Source: Ceratorhiza oryzae-sativae
Taxonomy: Eukaryota; Basidiomycota; Agaricomycetes; Cantharellales; Ceratobasidiaceae
DNA length: 64,000 nt
Assembly: GCA_030998015.1 (NCBI GenBank)
Contig: JARWMV010000238.1
Coordinates: 1,488,001-1,552,000 of the forward strand
Direction: 5' to 3'
The notes under the pieces are model-generated. The model was not told the DNA's origin. It saw only the letters and a list, made by a program, of their open reading frames with translations, and searched no databases. The position numbers and the translations under genes were made by a program. Shown in pieces: positions 1-13,325 of the stretch; position 1 is the first letter of the stretch, and each line of letters opens with the position of its first letter.

Positions 1-2710
1 GCCTTGGTTGCAAGTCCAGTACGTTTCTCCTGGACTGGTCTACTTTCCACCAGGCACAGTAAGAACCCCTTATTTTGATATGTGACGGTGTCACTAAATG
101 CTTGCTCACATTTTAGTATATTGTCTCGAGCCCTATCATCCCCTACTACTACACCGCTATGGTCGGAGACGCCAAGCACCCCCCTACACTCCTTGCTTCC
201 GCCAATTTCACCGGGATAGCAGTGATTGGTATGGGGTTCCTATCTTCTCTCTCAAATATCCCTTGAATCCTGGTTTACAGACGCTGATCCATACATCCCT
301 GGTGGGGGTGGGGCTCAGTGGTGGGTCAACCAGAACAATTTTTTCCGTTCGACTCGTAACTTTATAATTGACCTGCGCCAAATGCCCGATTCCTCGACTG
401 CCACGGGTCTCCATTGGCAAGGTCAGCTGGATATCAAGATCTTGTGTCTAGGACAACTAATACCGGCTTGCGTATAGTGTCTCAAGCAACCTCGCTGGTC
501 AACATTCGGGTAGAGATGTCTCAGGCGACCGGGAATAATCACCAAGGAATATTTATGGAAAACGGTTCGGGAGGGTTTATGTCTGATTTGCACTTCAATG
601 GGTACCGATTGCGCTTTCGGCGAGGCGAATTAGTATTGACTGTCACTTAGCGGCCGATACGGTGTCTGGCTGGGTAACCAACAATTTACTGTCCGAAATA
701 TCACTGTACGTGGGTTTGTCCAAACTTTGCCTCCAGCCATTCACAACAATTTCAGGTTGCAAATGCTCAGTCCGGTATTTTTCAAGCATGGAACTGGGGT
801 TGGACTTTCCAGGATGTTAAAATAATGTATGCCTCGAGCTGTATTCGCCGTGTTTATGCTAATTTGGAAATGGAGCAATTGCCAAGTTGGATTCGACCTT
901 CTCACAGGCGGTCTGACTGCGGAAACTCAAGTATAATTTCCATTTATGACGTCCCTTCTAGCCTCTGAGCCACCCTCTAGACTGTCGGGGCGGATGTCAT
1001 CATTGATGCCGTTGTGACCAACACTCCCATATTCATTCGTACTTCGGCCTCGGCTCGGAATTCTCTCGCTGGCTCCTTCTTCTGGACAACGTCAGATTTA
1101 ACTCAGTTCGTAGTGGTGTCGTCGACGGAGATGGAACGGTCGTGCTGCCGGCGGAGACAAAGTTATTCGTCAATGGGCACAAGGGAATGTGTATACTGGC
1201 ACGAGCGCGATGTTCAAGTACGTTCAGGGGGCAATCAATGCTCCAGCCAAGCCGAGCTCCTGGTCGATTCTACAGGAAGATATTTTCGAGGTCTCGCCCT
1301 CAGTATATCAACCATGCACCCAGCCGTAAGATTTCTTTATTCGCTGCAGGTTTGTTCTGATCAAGGTGGTATTGTATGTAGAGTTTGTTTCCGTTAAAGC
1401 TCAAGGCGCCGAGGGGGATGGCGTCACAGACGATAGTGATGTCATTCAAGCTGTGTTCGACAGGTATTCTGGTAACAAAATCATCTACTTTGACGCCGGT
1501 ACATACTATGTTACCAAAACCATCAAGATTCCTGTCGGCTCGATTGTGGTAGGGGAGATCTGGTCAACGATGATGGGCGGGGGCGCTGCATTCGCCGATC
1601 AAACAAAGCCAACCCCAGTGATCAAGGTTGGAAACCCAGGTGACAAAGGCGTCGTTGAGATTAGCGATATGGTGTTCTCGACGCGGGCTGGGAGCGCCGG
1701 CGCGATTGTTGTCGAATGGAATGTGGCCGATGCACCCGGTCAACAGGGTACGGTTGGGATGTGGGATGTGCATATCCGATTGGGAGGATTTGCTGGGACC
1801 AACTTGGACGTGTCAACCTGTTTGGCTGGCAGTGACCACTCTATTGATGAGTGTACCGCTGCATTCTTAGGACTGCATATTACCAAACGCGCAACTGGCG
1901 TACCTTGAGAATGCGTGGATTTGGACAGCCGATCACGATTTGTGAGTATCCTTCTTTCTCTGCCGAATCGTGCGCCCACAGCAGTGGCCAGGGAGGATCC
2001 GGAGGAACGTCAACTCGACATCTACACGGGTCGGGGCATTTTGAGCCAGAGCACAAATGGACCTGTGTGGATGATCGGGACTGGTTCGGAGCATCATGTG
2101 CTCTATCAATACAATATTGAGGGGTCGAGGAACGTGTATGCGGGTCTTATCCAAACCGAAACCGTGGGTTTCCTAGATTAGACGCGCGTAGAGACTGATT
2201 CTCGAGTCTCGATTTTAGCCATATTTCCAGCCATCCCCTGCCCCTCCTGCTCCTTTTAGTATCAAAAATGCATATGCGGACCCCTTGTTTACCAATGGTA
2301 ACGCTGCTTGGGGCCTGCGAGTCCAGTCTTCATCGGAGATTTTCATTTACGGCGCAGGGCTGTACAGCTTCTTCCAGGTCAGCTCTTTTGGGCTTACCGT
2401 AGCTGAGCATAGACGGGGATCATAATTTTCGTCTAGAACTATTCCCAAACGTGCCTGAATACGAACGCATGCCAGAATTCTATCGTGACGGTTAGCCCTA
2501 ACTCGACTGGTTTGTTGGTATTGGGTTCCATTGAAGATCATGCCAGCTTATTCTCGCTTCTCCATAGATGTTTATATCTACTCCCTTTCGACAGTTGGGA
2601 CAACTAACATGCTGAATGTCGGATCTACCCCTATCGTGAAGGAGAGAAGCAACCGCAACGGGTTTGCTTCAACGATGACCATCTGGACGTCGACATCTGG
2701 TACACGCTGA
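1..2710 (+). pseudogene. GH55 exo-beta-1,3-glucanase, type 1 copy A, 5' cut by window, frame-broken
   Basis: This is the 3' part of a GH55 glucan 1,3-beta-glucosidase gene; these secreted enzymes release glucose from the ends of beta-1,3-glucan. It aligns exon by exon with the copy at 9713-12771: the NQNNFFRSTRNF stretch (about 330-365), the ENGSGGFMSDL stretch (558-593), a second pectate-lyase-like half (FVSVKAQGAEGDGVTDD at about 1383, then YFDAGTYYVTKTIKIP) and the TGSEHH segment (2080-2100). Its stop (tga, 2708-2710) lies 10061 bases before the stop of copy C. Compared with copy C it lacks one base near 20-26, one near 1074-1082 and one near 1142-1150, so the spliced frame is broken three times. 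It is either a pseudogene or a poorly corrected consensus. The start and signal peptide lie outside the window. Confidence 0.8.
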
Positions 2711-3261
2711 GGGGAAAACCTCGCAGATGGTCGATTGCTCCCTATAATTATCAACATCGTCCAGTTTGATAGCGTTGCCGTTTCGTCTCGCTTGACCAGT
2801 CACGTGTATGCAAGGCTGGCGAATTATCACGCATTTTCATTGAATTATGTTAGCGCTGGAGGGATGGGCTGTGCAGTTCCCGACGACCTCACATCCACGA
2901 GCCACAGATTAGTTTGCGGCTGGCCACGTACCAATGATCATTCCGCACGTGTCCCATCGCCATTCAGCGTGTCTGCTGTGGGACTCAACACCTGAGTATC
3001 AATCAAACTACCCGAAGAAACTACCCGAAGACAGCCCCCGTCTCCGGTAACCCCGCCCAACACCGGGAGCACCCACAGGAAAGACGGTTTTGTGGCTGAC
3101 AACCCCAGCCTCGAGAGTGTGTTGTTGCATGGCCCTGGCGACATTCCAACAAGCGTGGGCGTATAGCTATGCTATAGTGCTATACAAAATGCGCGGTCTA
3201 ATTGTCTTCTGTAAGTGTTCTCTTTCTCCAGTCCTTGAACTTTTATCCCCAGATTGGACCA
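2711..3261. other. GH55 intergenic spacer A-B
   Basis: This is 551 bases with no coding signal. It is nearly the same length as the C-D spacer (12772-13325) and shares short stretches with it, such as TTCATTGAATTAT, as expected for a duplicated unit. It should hold the promoter of the gene starting at 3262. Confidence 0.6.
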
Positions 3262-6200
3262 ATGCTCCCTTTCAAACGGACTCTGCCTGTATTCTATCTT
3301 TCAATTACAATATGCCTGAGTTTTTTCAGCTATGCATTTGCGTTGAACTGTACGGATCAGGAACTTGCGAAGCCCGAGGATCCGTATTGGATGGAAGTAA
3401 TTAGAAGGAGGGGGTCAGCTCCTTACAGCGCCAACCCCAACAGCTACAAGGTGAACCTCTGATCAGCACGGTTTCGATCCATCTAACCTGTTCTCCTAGG
3501 TATATCGGAACGTAAAGGATTATGGGGCAAAGGAGATGGCAAGACCGGTAACGTATCCGTGATTGCAGGCTGGTTCGTGATTTCTCTAAAATATCTTGAA
3601 TTCCAGATGATACTGATGCTATACAACGTGCCATTATGGATGGTTCACGTTGCGGCGCGGGGTGCCAAGCCTCTACAGTCACCCCTGCGGTTGTATACTT
3701 CCCATCTGGAACGGTATATTCCAAGATCTCATCAGAGATGACGTCTGAAACTTACGTTCAACGTTTCTTAGTATCTTATTTCCCGGCCAATTGAGGTGTA
3801 CTACTATACCTCGATGGTTGGAAACCCCAAGTCTCTCCCGACGCTTCTTGCATCTAGCGCATTCAAAGGCGTCCTCGGAGTACTAGGCGAGGTCATTTTC
3901 CTCACAACACTCTTCGTGCTGATTTAAGTATTCCAGACGCCGACCCATATTTCTCCAACGGGGCGAATTGGTATATCAATCAAAACAACTTTTTCCGCTC
4001 TATACGCAATTTTGTCATCGATATCACCCAAGTGCCAGCGAGTTCTCCGATGAACGGCATTCATTGGCAAGGTAAATAGTTCCAGTTTATGCTATATTGA
4101 AACATAACAAGCTCAATTGCCTAGTGTCCCAAGCCACTTCTTTGACTAATGTGAGATTCGAAATGTCTCGCGAGGAAGGAAATAACCACCGAGTATGAAG
4201 CCTCCATCAATATCAGATAGATACTTACAACAGGGTAGGGTGTCTTCATCGAGAATGGGTCCGGAGGGCTCATGTCCGATTTATACTTGAGGGGGTCAGT
4301 ATTTATACCTGGTTTCGGGGGGTCACATACTTACAGTACTTTTTCTCTTAGGGGTCGCTATGGTCTCAACGTTGGCAACCAGCAGTTCACCGTTCGCAAT
4401 GTGACAGTATGTTGGTGTTGTGTTGAACAAAGTCAATCTTTCATTTCGTTTGTCGTAGCTCGACAAGATCCAGACCGGAATTTACCAGATCTGGAACTGG
4501 GCTTGGACATACCAGGATGTCAAGATCGTGTAAGTGATATTGAGATATGGAACAATTTGACCTCAATTGGTTTGTCTTAGTGATTGTAAAGTCGGTATCA
4601 ATATGACATCAACCGTAAGCCTTCCTCTCCGAATTCCTTGGTCTTTTTCAGACAGCAATATAGAGCACTGGCTCCATACTCCTTTCTGACGTCGACGTAC
4701 GCAACACGCCCACCTTCATGGCCACGACTGGTCCAAATACCTCGAACATGACCGTCATTCTGGATAACATAACCTTCCAAAACGTGGACACCGGTCTCAT
4801 TAGCGGAACAGACACAGTCTTGCTCACTGGCGGAAAGAACAAGGCCATCAAACGCTGGATACAAGGCAACGCCTACCAAGGCTCAAGTACAAAATACAAT
4901 TATTCTAGGGATTTATTCAAGGCAGCTCGTCGGTCGCCCAAACTACTAGATTCAAACGGCAAGTATCTCTCCAAGAGGCGGCCCGAATATGAAAACTATA
5001 CTCCAGATCGTGAGGAACTAATTGTCCGTATTTGTCGAGGTGCTCACTAGGTTTCTTCAGAGTTCGTGTCGATCAAGGCTCAGGGTGCCAAGGGGGATGG
5101 AGTGCATGACGATACCGAAGTGATTCAGAAAACGCTTTATGAGAACGGTGGCTGCAAGATTGTCTACTTTGATGCTGGCACCTACTATGTCACCAACACC
5201 ATCACGATTCCCCAAGGTTCAATTGTTGTTGGCGAAGTCTGGTCTACGATCATCGGTGGGGGACCAAATTTCGCGGACCCGAATAATCCTCGAGCGGTGG
5301 TTGAAGTTGGACGTGGTACGCTTAGTCAAATCAAGTGGTGTATTCGCTGATTCCGACGTCAATCAGAGGGCGACAGAAAACCTGTTCAAATGAGCAACCT
5401 CGTCCTCTCGGCTAGGTCCGGTAGCGCAGGAGCGATTGTCCTGCGCTGGAACATCGGCGAGCCTACGCGTCAGTCGGATATGTCCGGGATGTGGGATGTG
5501 CATGTCCGCCTTGGCGGATTTGTGGGCTCCGGCGTCCAAGTGAACAATTGTTTGGCAACTAGCATCGGCAAATCTTCCAACGATTGCGTAGCGGCATTTA
5601 TGGGAATCCACTTGACGAAAAACGCAGCTGTCTACATGGAAGGTGGATGGGTCTGGGCTGCAGATCATGACCTGTATGTCTCATAAGTTTGCTGTGATCA
5701 AGAATTCGCTTCTGATGTGTGTGGTGGACCAGTGATGACCCTCAACAGCGACAGATCAATGTCTTCGCTGGACGAGGCGTTTTTGTCGAGTCCTGCAATG
5801 GACCGGTATGGATTGTCGGCGGAAGTTCGGAGCATTTCGTGCGCCCCCATAGAGCTTGTATGCGTTGCAAAAGGAGCTAACGCCCGTGTATATGCAGGCT
5901 ATTTATCAGTACAATTTGGTCGGGGCCAAGAACGTGTACCTTGGACTGGTTCAAACTGAATCAGCAAGTTGTTTATAATCCTCAGCTATCCGCACCCAAT
6001 GACAGTACTCACTTTTAGCCTTACTGGCAACCGAATCCAGCGTCTCCTACGCCGTTCAGCACGTCCTTCAACGATCCAGCTCTGACATGTGGGCCTGCCG
6101 CCTGGGCCTTGGCAATAACCAAGTCTGCCGACGTATATGCTTATGGAGCTGGTTTTTATAGCTTCTTCCAGGTGAACGCCCACCCTATGTCAAAATTGAT

Positions 6201-6492
6201 GGTGTTTTGCTTACACTGGGTTACAGAGTTACAGTCAGAAATGTGTAGCCGATCATGCCTGCCAAGATACACTCATCAACGTCGACAAGGAATCAGAAGG
6301 TATGGGTGAAACGTATCATAATCTGTCATTCCTGTCACTTTTTCGGTAGATGTTTACCTCTACTCCTTGGCCACTGTGGGCGTCGCCCATATGCTAGGAG
6401 TAGACTCGAAGGTGGCCATCAGCGAAAACAACAATCGTAACGGCTTCCAATCCAATGTTGCTGCGTGGACTTCGGATAAATGCTCTGTCTAA
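3262..6492 (+). CDS. GH55 exo-beta-1,3-glucanase, type 2 copy B, one frame break
   Basis: A secreted GH55 enzyme acting on beta-1,3-glucan. The start at 3262 (MLPFKRTLPVFYL) gives a hydrophobic signal peptide ending near YAFALNC. The first half has VYRNVKDYGAKG, the second half FVSIKAQGAKGDGVHDDTE and YFDAGTYYVTNTI: the twin right-handed beta-helix halves of the family. The GGSSEHF segment near 5820-5842 is where I believe the family's catalytic glutamate sits. About 18 short introns can be followed to the stop at 6490-6492. Two introns use GC donors (3887-3936 and 5964-6018). One base is missing in exon 2 (3530-3534, GGGGCAAAGGAGATGG) compared with copy D; otherwise all exons join in frame. 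Closest relative in the window is copy D (13326-16610). Confidence 0.85.
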
Positions 6493-9400
6493 GTCAGAAT
6501 ATTTCGGACCCTCCACTTACTATGCCAATGATAGGGCCGAAATAGTATGTTTATGATAGAAATTGTTTTATTGATCGACATTTTTGGACATTTACGTGTT
6601 TTAGCCCGTGTATTCCGATTTCCCCGCTCTTTGTACACTGTTTATTTATTTTGATGTTTATTGCTGTTTCACGTAAAGTTAGCTGGGGGCTTACATTTTG
6701 ATCAAATTAATACCAGCCCTTTCAAGCTCATACCGCACGAACAAACATGTTGTACAGCTTCTGTCCGGTACCAAAATGATCGCAGGAACGAAACGAAACG
6801 ATTGACGGAAAGAATGTCAAATAACCCCGAGTTTCTCAGTCTTCAGCAATGCCCCCTACCGGTAGGACACAGATCAGTGGGGCTTGGGCTGTGTCGAGGA
6901 CCAGGAGACAGTGAATCAGCTTTGAAGAGAGCGACCATGGTTCATATTTGATGAGCGTTAGGTTTCTCTCGAGAAGGGGAGGGGGTGATTCCTCTGTCAA
7001 GTCCAAACGACTGCCCGACCAGGGTTTTTACAGGCCTTTTTTCGCCTGGTCATCCTTCATGCCCGCCTTGCCCCAAGAAAATCTGCAATGAAAATCTAGA
7101 GGATCATAGAGCCGGAGATGGAGCCAAATGCGGCATATATGCCTTAGCCTTTTCTCTCTCGCTCTCCACTCTATTGTGCCCCGGCTGTATCCGAAAGGAA
7201 TTATCGCCAACACCATGCGGAAAGGTGATCTTGCAGATACAGGAGCGTGCGCAAGCGCAGGGCCAACTGCGGCTAAGAGCCAAAGAAAAGATAGCAAGCT
7301 TGCCACCACAGTGGCAGAGAACAGGACACAATGCCAAACGTGATAGAGGCAGGTGATTATGGGCTGGTTGATGAGCTGACCAATGTTCCAAAGGCGTAAT
7401 TCATGTTCATAAGAATGAACTGGGGTCAAGATCACTGCTAGTCAGAATTACTATTATGCAGATCCATAAAGCAGATAAACTCGTAGAATCATCATGGAGT
7501 GGTGATCCCATCCGTAATTAAATGCTAGAGCGTTCAACATCCTGCTACACAAGTCAAATACAGACTCGCCAAGTACCAGATCGACCCTATTCAAGCTCGA
7601 AGAACTCGTGTATAAATTTTCTTCCTCTTTTGCTTTTTGTTCGAGCAGAACTCTGGCCAGTGATGTAGGTGGTCAGCGGAGTTGCGAGGCCTAGACGGCA
7701 TGGATTAGGTCATTCGATATCACGTGACCTGATAAGGACTGAAACCGTCAACTGAATAACCCATCGGTATCGCATGAGGGTATCATTTATCCAACATTAC
7801 AACCGGATACAAAGGCGAGATCTTGAGCTCAATTAAAGACTCAATATTACCTAGAGATGACGTAGAAAATAAGCAGCATAGAATTTAGTCCAGGAAAATC
7901 GGCGCAAGCCCACAAATCCTTGACGATTCGGCCAGCTCTCATTGGCCAAGCTGGAGGCCCCCTTGCTCTATAATCCCAGATTTCGGGCATTTTTCGAGAG
8001 CTTGATAGCATATGGTCTGGAATTATGTCCTCCATATCATACCTGCACCCAAGTCGGGACATGTTAGCGCTTGATTCCACAGGTATTTGCTTGGCTCTGC
8101 TTATATGACCCTATGTTCGCCCCCGACAGCTCGAATCATGATAATCAGGGCCAGTCCCACCCACGTATCGCCGTTCCAATCCATGGTTTATCGTTATAAA
8201 ACACGACGAAAAATCTCGATAACAGAATTGTCCCCTAACATACCAGCTATTTCATGAGATGGCTTCCAATCATCGATCGCATTCGAAAAGGCTGTGCATA
8301 ATTACATCGGATGTTCAGCGCAGGGTAATGACATTCCGTTGAGGTCTGAAATCCCCTGCGTATATACGGATTGATATAATGGATGAGCGAGTAGAACTTC
8401 ATTCAAAAGACAGGATCTTTTGCTTGAAAAAATGATATACACAATTAACCAATTGGGCAGTGATCTATCCTACATCACTCGGCTGTTGCAAAAATGATAT
8501 TGAAGTCCACAGCAACCGCACTCAAACGCAAAATCCTCGATACTTTGCGCATCAAATGAATCCAAGTGGTACTATTGGGTATGATTCGGCTGCATGGGGT
8601 GATAAAGGCTGCTGGCGAACTCGCTACAAGCCCGTGAAAGGCCTCCATATGCCTATATGCAATCTTAAATTAATACACTTACGAGGGTAGAGCATGATAT
8701 ATCATCCAGTTTGGTACCTATGGGAAACTTGGATATTGAAATGGTGCGTACAAACTCAAGGCTTACCTGCCTGAATAATCCCTCATGATATGTGCAAGTA
8801 ATCGAGCGCAAGCAATACTGTCACATAAGAACTTCGACTATTTGGGCAGGTAAAATATTGTGGTTTTAGCTGCAGTTTCAATCTGCCAAGGCTTAGTCTT
8901 AAGAGCTTAGTTATGATGAAGGGGTGAACGCTGCGCTCAGAGCAAGACCGCCTGGAGGGCGACAAGTGGTCGTTTGGAGCGTGAAACTGGTATAACCGAC
9001 GCGCTAGCAGTTTACAGCAAGTATCATTAGCCGACATAATACCGATCAGGTTGATCTCTTCCTCTCAGTTGCAGTCTGGCCTAGTTCATCCTGACCAAGT
9101 CCGTCAAACCAGTCTCCATCGGAAACACGCATGCGTACACCGCGATTATTTTGCACCATCTGCACTTCTGAAGAGGGCCCTCTTCAATGCAGTCGTGTCT
9201 GAAGCTTCTAGAACGACTTGCGCGAGATGCGTGGTTCGGCACGTGAAAGCGCTTCTTGTTTGGCTCACCAAGCCACATGACCCAATTAAATGCGAGGAGG
9301 TTGTCTCCAATCTTGCCCACCACCGCTTGAATCTTGGTACCAGAGCTACAAATGAACGGTGCTAACTAAATTGGCGCACTATCGACTTCAGCCGACTCTC

Positions 9401-9646
9401 TACTGCCGTATTAGGTAAAATCTGTGATAGGTACGCGAGCGATGAGGCGACGAGAAGTAACAGGTACCACATGAAGCACATCGTTTTGGCCCGCCCTATG
9501 ATGGAAAAATCATTGAATATGATGTACCGTGGTATTTTTTGTTCTCTTGAGAAAGGTCCTTTCACCAAGGCCAAACCACATCGACCATACTAACAACGCC
9601 GGAATGTCAGTCATGCGGGACAGCCCAATCGTGGTGCTCGCATTTC
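6493..9646. other. Long spacer between GH55 cassettes
   Basis: About 3.15 kb with no coding unit I can support. The open frames here (for example 7028-7435 on the minus strand and 8460-8690 on the plus strand) have no recognisable motif, signal peptide or splice structure. The start of the stretch must contain the 3' UTR of copy B and its end the promoter of copy C. Confidence 0.5.
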
Positions 9647-9654
9647 TATAAAAT
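9647..9654 (+). promoter_or_regulatory. TATA box candidate of GH55 copy C
   Basis: TATAAAAT lies 59 bases upstream of the chosen ATG at 9713. It is only 11 bases from an upstream in-frame ATG at 9665, which argues that 9713 is the real start. Confidence 0.45.
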
Positions 9655-9712
9655 AAGCTACGCTATGCCTGACTTGATACTCAAAATCTTCACCCACTTC
9701 GGCTTGCACTGG

Positions 9713-12700
9713 ATGTACTCTCTCGTTTCGGTTGCGGCATTCGCAGCCGCATTTTTCGTTTCTTCTGTACAATCTCTTGGGTCATCATGCACTGTTCCTT
9801 TGGGTGTTGGTACTGCGGCACCGAGTGACCCTTTCTGGATGGAAACTATCACTCATCGTGGCAGCTCACCGTACAATCCCAATCCGTCAACATACAAGGT
9901 AGGCTTTACTCCATCCTCACCGCCTGGCTCGGGTCATCGATCTGTTTGGGCTAGGTTTTCCGTAACGTCAAAGACTATGGCGCTAAGGGCGATGGTGTCA
10001 CCGATGACACAGCTGCCATCCAAGCTGCAATTACTGATGGCAGCCGTTGTGGCCTGGGCTGTAGGTCCAGCACCGTCTCTCCTGGGTTGGTGTACTTTCC
10101 ATCAGGCACGGTCAGCTCAACAGTTCACAACTTGAGTTATGACACTGTTGCTCATTTTTATTCGTATTTATAGTATCTCGTGTCTAGCCCTATCATTCCA
10201 TATTATTACACTTCTATGGTCGGAGATGCCAAACACCCTCCTACGCTCCTTGCTTCTCCTAATTTTTCGGGGATCGCCGTGATTGGTATGTATTCACATA
10301 TGTATACGGGTTTTATTTTAACCTAGCTCTGCAGACGCGGATCCTTACATTCCTGGAGGAGGTGGAGCCCAGTGGTGGGTCAACCAGAACAATTTCTTCC
10401 GGTCAACTCGCAACTTTATCATTGATCTGCGCCAAATGCCCGCTTCAACCTCTGCCACAGGCTTACATTGGCAAGGTTAATCGAACATATGCTTACTTTA
10501 CCTGTTTTTACTGATCCCCACGTTATGCATAGTTTCACAAGCCACCTCGTTGGTCAATATCCGGGTTGAAATGTCGCAAGCCCCCGGCAATAATCACCAA
10601 GGGATCTTTATGGAGAACGGTTCAGGTGGATTTATGTCCGACTTGTATTTCAATGGGTATGTAATACGACCGAGGAGAAGGCTCGTACTAACCACCATCA
10701 TGCAGTGGCAAATACGGTGTCTGGTTGGGAAATCAGCAATTTACCGTTCGAAACATCACAGTACGTTTGGTTGCTTTCAACGAGCCTTCTGTTAACTAAT
10801 GAAGGCCAAAGGTTGCAAACGCTCAGTCTGGTATTTTCCAAGCGTGGAACTGGGGCTGGACGTTCCAGGATGTCAAGATCATGTATGTTCTAGCCGTTAT
10901 CTGATTCGTTCGCTAAGCTTGAAACTTAGCAACTGCCAAGTTGGTTTTGACCTGCTCACTGGTGGCCTTACTCTGGACACTCAGGTATTGATATATTATT
11001 TATTTTTTCTTTCAGCATCTTAACTATCCTCTAGACTGTCGGAGCGGATGTCATTATCGATGCGGTCGTGACTAATACACCGATCTTCGTCCGCACTTCC
11101 AAATCAGCTCGAACTTCTCTAGCTGGGTCACTTGTGCTGGACAACATCAAGTTTACATCTGTTACAAGCGGCGTCGTCGATGGGAATGGCACAGTCGTAC
11201 TTGCTGGTGGAAATGGGACTGTCCGTCAGTGGGCGCAAGGCAATACCTACGTCGGTACAAACACGACCTTCAAGTATGTCCAAGGGGCGATGAATGCTCC
11301 AGCCAAGCCAAGCTCCCTGATCGATTCTACTGGGAAAATATTCTCGAGGTCTCGCCCACAGTATGCCAACTATGCACCTAGCCGTAAGATTTCCATGTTT
11401 CGGCGGGCTTCGTCTTTCTAATTATATGCAGAATTTGTTTCTGTGAAGGCTCAAGGCGCCAAAGGTGATGGCGTGACCGACGATAGCGCCGCCATTCAAG
11501 CAGTGTTTGACAAGTACTCTGGCTGCAAGATCATCTACTTTGACGCTGGAACCTACTATGTTACCAAAACGATCAAGATTCCCATCGGGTCCATCGTTGT
11601 CGGCGAGATCTGGTCAACAGTGATGGGCGGAGGTCCAGCATTCGCTGATCAGGCTAAACCTACACCTGTGATTCAGGTTGGGAATGTGAACGACAAGGGT
11701 GTTGTCGAAATCAGCGATATGGTATTCTCGACCCGGCCGGCAGCGCTGGGGCGATTGTCGTACAATGGAATGTGGCCGACGCAACTGCACAGAAAGGTAC
11801 GGTCGGCATGTGGGAGGTGCACGTTCGGTTGGGGGATTCGCCGGGACCGGCTTGGGCGTATCAACTTGTCTGGCCGGGAACAGCCACACTATCAATGCAT
11901 GCACTGCTGCGTACTTGGGGTTGCACATCACGAAGCGTGCGACGGCGTACTTGGAGAATGCGTGGATTTGGACGGCTGATCATGATTTGTGAGCACCGTA
12001 CTCGCATGTGTTCCGTCAAACATTGTGCTAATGGGTGAATAGGGAGGACCCGACTGAGCGCCGCCTTGACATTTACACTGGGCGGGGTATTTTGAGCCAG
12101 AGCGAGAACGGGCCTGTGTGGATGATTGGGACAGGCTCAGAGCACCATGTGCTCTATCAGTACAATGTTGAGGGGTCGAAGAACGTATATGCGGGGTTGA
12201 TCCAAACCGAGACCGTGAGTTTCCAGATCATTCCGTTAGCGCGCATGGTAGATACTGATTCCCGATTGACGTTTTCAGCCGTATTTCCAGCCCTCTCCGG
12301 CTCCTCCGGCTCCGTTCAATATTAGTAGCACGTATGCCGACCCCTCGTTTACTAACGGAAAGGCCGCCTGGGCTTTGCGAGTCCAGGTTTCGTCAAGTAT
12401 TTTTATCTATGGCGCGGGGTTGTACAGCTTCTTCCAGGTCGGTTATCCCCGCATTGCCGAGATTCAGCATAGGCGCTGACAATGTATTTCACGCAGGACT
12501 ATACTCAGACTTGCCTCAACACATACACGTGCCAAGATTCAATCGTGACGGTTAGCCCTAACTCGTGTGGTCGGTGCTTCCGCTGCTGCCTGACTTAGAA
12601 ATATGCCGCTCAACAATGTGCCCTGCAGATGTCTACATCTACTCGCTTTCGACAGTCGGCACAAGCAACATGCTTAATGTTGGATCTACGCCCGTCGCGA

Positions 12701-12771
12701 AGCAGAGCGACAACCGCAACGGATTCGCGTCGACAATGACCATCTGGACCTCGAGCTCTGGCACACACTAG
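9713..12771 (+). CDS. GH55 exo-beta-1,3-glucanase, type 1 copy C, two frame breaks
   Basis: A secreted GH55 beta-1,3-glucan hydrolase. The start at 9713 (MYSLVSVAAFAAAFFVSS) gives a good signal peptide; 9665 would put 16 extra residues before it and sits too close to a TATA-like box. The two beta-helix halves are visible: VFRNVKDYGAKGDGVTDD (about 9955) and FVSVKAQGAKGDGVTDD (about 11433) followed by YFDAGTYYVTKTIKIP. The segment GTGSEHH at about 12130-12145 matches the conserved SEH block of the family. Two single G residues are missing relative to copy A and to the family pattern, at 11734-11738 (CCCGGCCGG) and 11830-11835 (TTGGGGGATT), both in G-rich runs. Restoring frame is not needed to see that the exons before and after are otherwise normal, ending at a tag stop (12769-12771). 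Confidence 0.82.
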
Positions 12772-13325
12772 AGAGGAAGACCCGGTTACCTCTTTCAGGC
12801 TTCTATCCGTTTGCCTTTGTTCACTCCGGTTGCGTCTCGGTCGCGGTTGTATAGAAGATGTAAAATCGAGAGGCAATGACGTGTTTCATTGAATTATCCC
12901 CTAGCGAATACTTTGGCAGTGCAAGGCAGCTTCGGCTACCCTGACGCTGATCCGAGACCACGAGTTGTCGGCATGGACAGAAATTGACAACAGATGGATT
13001 CGTTCCCCGAGACCCAGCCAATAACATCAGATTGTCTGAGTCCCTCTCATCATGGTTGGCCGTTTTGTTGTTATTTTACCGCTGGTTATTGTTGTATCTC
13101 GCTTCAAGCAACTTTGGCGGGGTTCCGTCGCCGGTAGCACCGAGGCGCCCGTCAAATAGCGGCTTCGTGGTTGATGACCCTGCGGTCAAACGGACATCGA
13201 TGTGTGGTCTTGGCAGCGGTCGATCCGAGATATGCCATTTACAAAAACACCTGGGTCCGCCGTGTCTCGTGCGTGTTTCTCACTCTTCCCTCGTCCTCCG
13301 CTCTTCTCTTCCGCCAGTCACACCA
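12772..13325. other. GH55 intergenic spacer C-D
   Basis: This is 554 bases without a gene, matching the A-B spacer in length. It holds the 3' UTR of copy C and the promoter of copy D. Confidence 0.6.

Noticed and set aside
7028..7435. Minus-strand 135-codon frame and overlapping frames in the GH55 spacer
   Set aside because: No motif, no coherent signal peptide, several overlapping frames on both strands; looks like chance.
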